Shown piece by piece: positions 61,533 through 64,000 of a DNA stretch of 64,000 nucleotides. The position numbers and the translations under genes were made by a program. Numbering within the stretch: the stretch's first letter is position 1; every line of letters begins with the position of its first letter. Source of the stretch: Exiguobacterium oxidotolerans JCM 12280 (GTDB lineage: Bacteria; Bacillota; Bacilli; Exiguobacteriales; Exiguobacteriaceae); assembly GCF_000702625.1 (NCBI RefSeq), contig NZ_JNIS01000001.1:1498501-1562500 (forward strand), written 5' to 3'. The notes below the pieces were generated by a model. The model worked only from the letters and a program-made list of their open reading frames with translations, was not told the origin of the DNA and searched no databases.

Positions 61533-63419
61533 TCACTCCGCAGTCAATGCGTATTGGCCTTGCTCGATGTAAATTAGCAAAATCGAGATATCTGACGGGT
61601 TAACCCCAGAAATCCGTGATGCTTGTCCAATCGAGAGCGGACGCACTTGGTTTAGTTTCTGTTTTGCTTCAATCGCGAGACCATTGATGACATCGTAATC
61701 GAGTCGATCCGGAATTCGTTTTTGTTCCATCCGCATCATACGTTCGACTTGGTCGAGTTGTTTGTCGATATAACCGGCGTACTTGACTTGGATTTCGACT
61801 TGCTCGGCCGCTCCCGCTGACAATGCGACAGGTGGCTCTGTCATGTCTGCAATCATTGCGTACGTGATTTCCGGACGTTTCAATAACGTAATTGCGTGCA
61901 ACGCTTCTTTCAACGGTGAGACACCGATTGCTGTCAGTTTTTCGTTGACGTCTGGTGTCGCTTTGATGACGACTTTTTCAAGACGTTTCATTTCGCGACT
62001 GATTTCGTCTTTTTTCAGTTCGAGTTTCGCATGACGTGTGTCATTGATCAGACCGAGTTCATGCCCGATTTCAGATAAGCGAAGATCGGCATTGTCATGA
62101 CGGAGTAAGAGACGGTATTCAGCACGTGACGTCAAGAGGCGATACGGTTCGTTCGTCCCTTTTGTGACGAGATCATCAATCATGACACCGATATACCCTT
62201 GCGAACGCGACAAAATCAATGGCTCTTTGCCTTGAACTTTAAGCGATGCATTGATTCCAGCCATGATGCCTTGTCCGGCAGCTTCTTCGTAGCCGCTCGT
62301 ACCGTTAATTTGTCCTGCTGTGAATAACCCTTCGACCCGTTTCGTTTCAAGTGTCGGCCACAGTTGCGTCGGAATGACCGCATCGTATTCGATTGCATAG
62401 CCGGGACGCATCATTTCTGATTTTTCAAGACCGGGAATCGAACGTAAGATATCGTGTTGGACATCTTCCGGTAAGCTTGTGGATAACCCTTGGACATAGA
62501 CTTCTTCCGTATCGCGACCTTCCGGCTCGAGGAAGATTTGGTGACGCGGTTTATCATTGAACCGGACGACTTTATCCTCGATCGAAGGACAGTAGCGTGG
62601 GCCTGTTCCTTTAATCATGCCTGAGAACATCGGCGAACGGTGTAAGTTCGCGTCAATCAATTGGTGCGTGTACTCTGTCGTATACGTTAACCAACATGGA
62701 ATCTGTTCCGTGATCATCTGAGTCGTCTCATGGCTGAACGGTAAAGCAACCGCATCCCCTGGTTGGATTTCGGTTTTTGAATAATCAATTGTTTTTCCAT
62801 CAATTCGGGGTGGTGTCCCTGTTTTGAAGCGCGCGAGCTCGAACCCGAGTTCCTCGAGGTGCTTCGATAGGTTGACGGACGGCATCTGATTGTTCGGACC
62901 ACTCTCGTATGAGAGTTCACCGATGATGATTTTCCCACGCATGAACGTTCCTGTCGTAATGACGACAGCATTCGCCCGGTACTCTGCGCCTGTATTCGTC
63001 ACGACACCGACACAACGTCCGTCTTCAATCAATAGACGTTCGACGAGTGCTTGACGGAGTAACAGGTTCGGTTCATCCTCAAGGGCTTTTTTCATTCGAT
63101 TTTGATACTCAAATTTATCTGCTTGCGCCCGAAGTGCACGGACGGCCGGACCTTTTGACGTATTGAGCATTTTCATTTGGATGTAAGTCGCGTCAATCGC
63201 TCGTGCCATCTCGCCACCTAATGCATCAATTTCCCGGACGACAATCCCTTTTGCGGGACCTCCAATCGACGGGTTACAGTACATGAACCCGACCATGTCG
63301 GGATTCATCGTTAACATCACCGTTTTCGAACCCATTCGCGCTGACGCGAGTGACGCTTCGATTCCAGCATGTCCGGCTCCGACGACGATGACGTCGAATT
63401 CACCTGCTTGATAAGCCAT
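61533..63419 (-). CDS. mnmG: tRNA uridine-34 5-carboxymethylaminomethyl modification enzyme MnmG
   Basis: 628 residues. FAD motif [80 protein letters not shown] and the C-terminal tRNA-binding helix domain. Works with MnmE. AAAAGGAGG precedes the ATG. A DnaA box (TGTGGATAA, 62478-62486) lies inside the gene. Confidence 0.98.
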   Translation of the reverse strand: MAYQAGEFDVIVVGAGHAGIEASLASARMGSKTVMLTMNPDMVGFMYCNPSIGGPAKGIVVREIDALGGEMARAIDATYIQMKMLNTSKGPAVRALRAQADKFEYQNRMKKALEDEPNLLLRQALVERLLIEDGRCVGVVTNTGAEYRANAVVITTGTFMRGKIIIGELSYESGPNNQMPSVNLSKHLEELGFELARFKTGTPPRIDGKTIDYSKTEIQPGDAVALPFSHETTQMITEQIPCWLTYTTEYTHQLIDANLHRSPMFSGMIKGTGPRYCPSIEDKVVRFNDKPRHQIFLEPEGRDTEEVYVQGLSTSLPEDVQHDILRSIPGLEKSEMMRPGYAIEYDAVIPTQLWPTLETKRVEGLFTAGQINGTSGYEEAAGQGIMAGINASLKVQGKEPLILSRSQGYIGVMIDDLVTKGTNEPYRLLTSRAEYRLLLRHDNADLRLSEIGHELGLINDTRHAKLELKKDEISREMKRLEKVVIKATPDVNEKLTAIGVSPLKEALHAITLLKRPEITYAMIADMTEPPVALSAGAAEQVEIQVKYAGYIDKQLDQVERMMRMEQKRIPDRLDYDVINGLAIEAKQKLNQVRPLSIGQASRISGVNPSDISILLIYIEQGQYALTAE

Positions 63420-63463
63420 AATTTCGGTTCCTCCTTTTATGAATCAACAACCTGACAGTGCAA

Positions 63464-64000
63464 TTATTTCCCTAAACAAAACTGGGAGAAAAGTTTATCG
63501 AGTAGACTATCTTGCGCCGTATCCCCGTTGATTTCGCCAAGCGTATCCCATGCCCGGCGTAAATCGATTTGGACCATGTCGATCGGCATCGCTGCTTCTG
63601 CCGCCCCGAGCGCATCTTCAATCATCTGACTCGCTTGTTTAATCAATTGAATATGACGTGCATTCGAGACGTACGTCATGTCTTGGCTTTCAACACCTTG
63701 TTCGAAGAAGAGGGCCGCGATGGCTGCTTCGAGGTCGTTGACGCCTGCTTCTTCAAGCAAGGATGTCGTGACGACCGGGCGTCCTGCCGCCAGTTCTTCG
63801 ACACGTGTTAAGTCGATTTGTTGTGCAAGATCACTCTTGTTGACGATGATGATCGCGTTCATATCGCGAATCGCTTCAAACAACAACGTATCTTCTTGCG
63901 TCAATTCGTCGTTTCCGTTTAAGACGAGTAAAATCAAATCCGCTGAATTGAGCGCTTGGCGTGATTTTTCGACACCCATCCGTTCGACGATATCTTCCGT
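63464..64000 (-). CDS. mnmE: tRNA modification GTPase MnmE, C-terminal part
   Basis: Open to the right window edge; the visible 178 codons are [29 protein letters not shown] (G4 motif N-K-x-D) and end with [13 protein letters not shown], the conserved C-terminal FC[I/L]GK with the catalytic-type cysteine. N-terminal domain and P-loop lie outside the window. Confidence 0.97.
   Translation of the reverse strand, partial: TEDIVERMGVEKSRQALNSADLILLVLNGNDELTQEDTLLFEAIRDMNAIIIVNKSDLAQQIDLTRVEELAAGRPVVTTSLLEEAGVNDLEAAIAALFFEQGVESQDMTYVSNARHIQLIKQASQMIEDALGAAEAAMPIDMVQIDLRRAWDTLGEINGDTAQDSLLDKLFSQFCLGK

Noticed and set aside
1-64000. CRISPR arrays, tRNA or rRNA genes, intact insertion sequences
   Set aside because: Looked for regular direct repeats with spacers, tRNA-like cloverleafs and transposase motifs; none seen.

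Overview
The window looks like chromosome of a low-to-mid-GC Bacillota of the order Bacillales, most likely Exiguobacterium or a close relative. The block mnmE-mnmG-rsmG-noc-parB-yyaC-mscS-ychF-rpsF-ssb-rpsR-gdpP-rplI-dnaB-purA-walRKHIJ-htrA-rlmH has the gene order known from Bacillus just left of oriC. A parA (soj) gene is missing, and YyaC is the only sporulation-linked gene present. Ribosome binding sites are strong AAGGAGG types throughout.

1-18.7 kb is metabolic. It holds a MarR-controlled CBS/MFS pair, an S-methylmethionine salvage operon (mmuP-mmuM) behind a SAM riboswitch, an orphan polysaccharide pyruvyl transferase, and a panE-type reductase. The complete gluconate operon gntR-gntK-gntP-gnd follows, with a cre and a GntR operator placed as in B. 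subtilis, then ahpC-ahpF behind a PerR-type box, an ECF S component, malate:quinone oxidoreductase, and a permease behind a glycine riboswitch.

18.7-32.5 kb holds a phosphatase, a PD-(D/E)XK nuclease-like protein, an MFS transporter, a Nudix/LURP-one cluster, a glutamate-synthase-like flavoprotein, a Dus enzyme, a GH3 glucosidase with reversed domain order overlapping an esterase, and a DUF4317 protein.

32.6-40.3 kb is the accessory part: tiny membrane proteins, a secreted HNH nuclease with a small partner gene, a serine hydrolase, an aldo/keto reductase and two small uncharacterised proteins. It ends in a 2.1-kb AT-rich insert directly downstream of rlmH. Two 18-bp direct repeats bound the insert (38228-38245 and 40334-40351); both encode the RlmH C-terminus EPYHK-stop, and what appears to be the native rlmH terminator lies just outside the distal copy. 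This is the integration signature of staphylococcal SCC elements, here without ccr genes. The cargo is a Panacea (DUF4065) antitoxin and an overlapping toxin-like reading frame that lacks ATG, GTG and TTG starts.

40.3-64 kb is the essential origin-proximal block on the minus strand. A cluster of five perfect DnaA boxes surrounds a CxxH/CxxC mini-gene. One parS site sits at the start of the walR transcript, paired with a degenerate second copy, and another lies between rsmG and noc.

A dispersed structured repeat of about 150 bp occurs four times (14354, 26972, 41192, 50324), always intergenic and always in the same orientation relative to the flanking genes, with compensatory changes in every stem. 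No rRNA, tRNA, CRISPR array or intact insertion sequence was seen.
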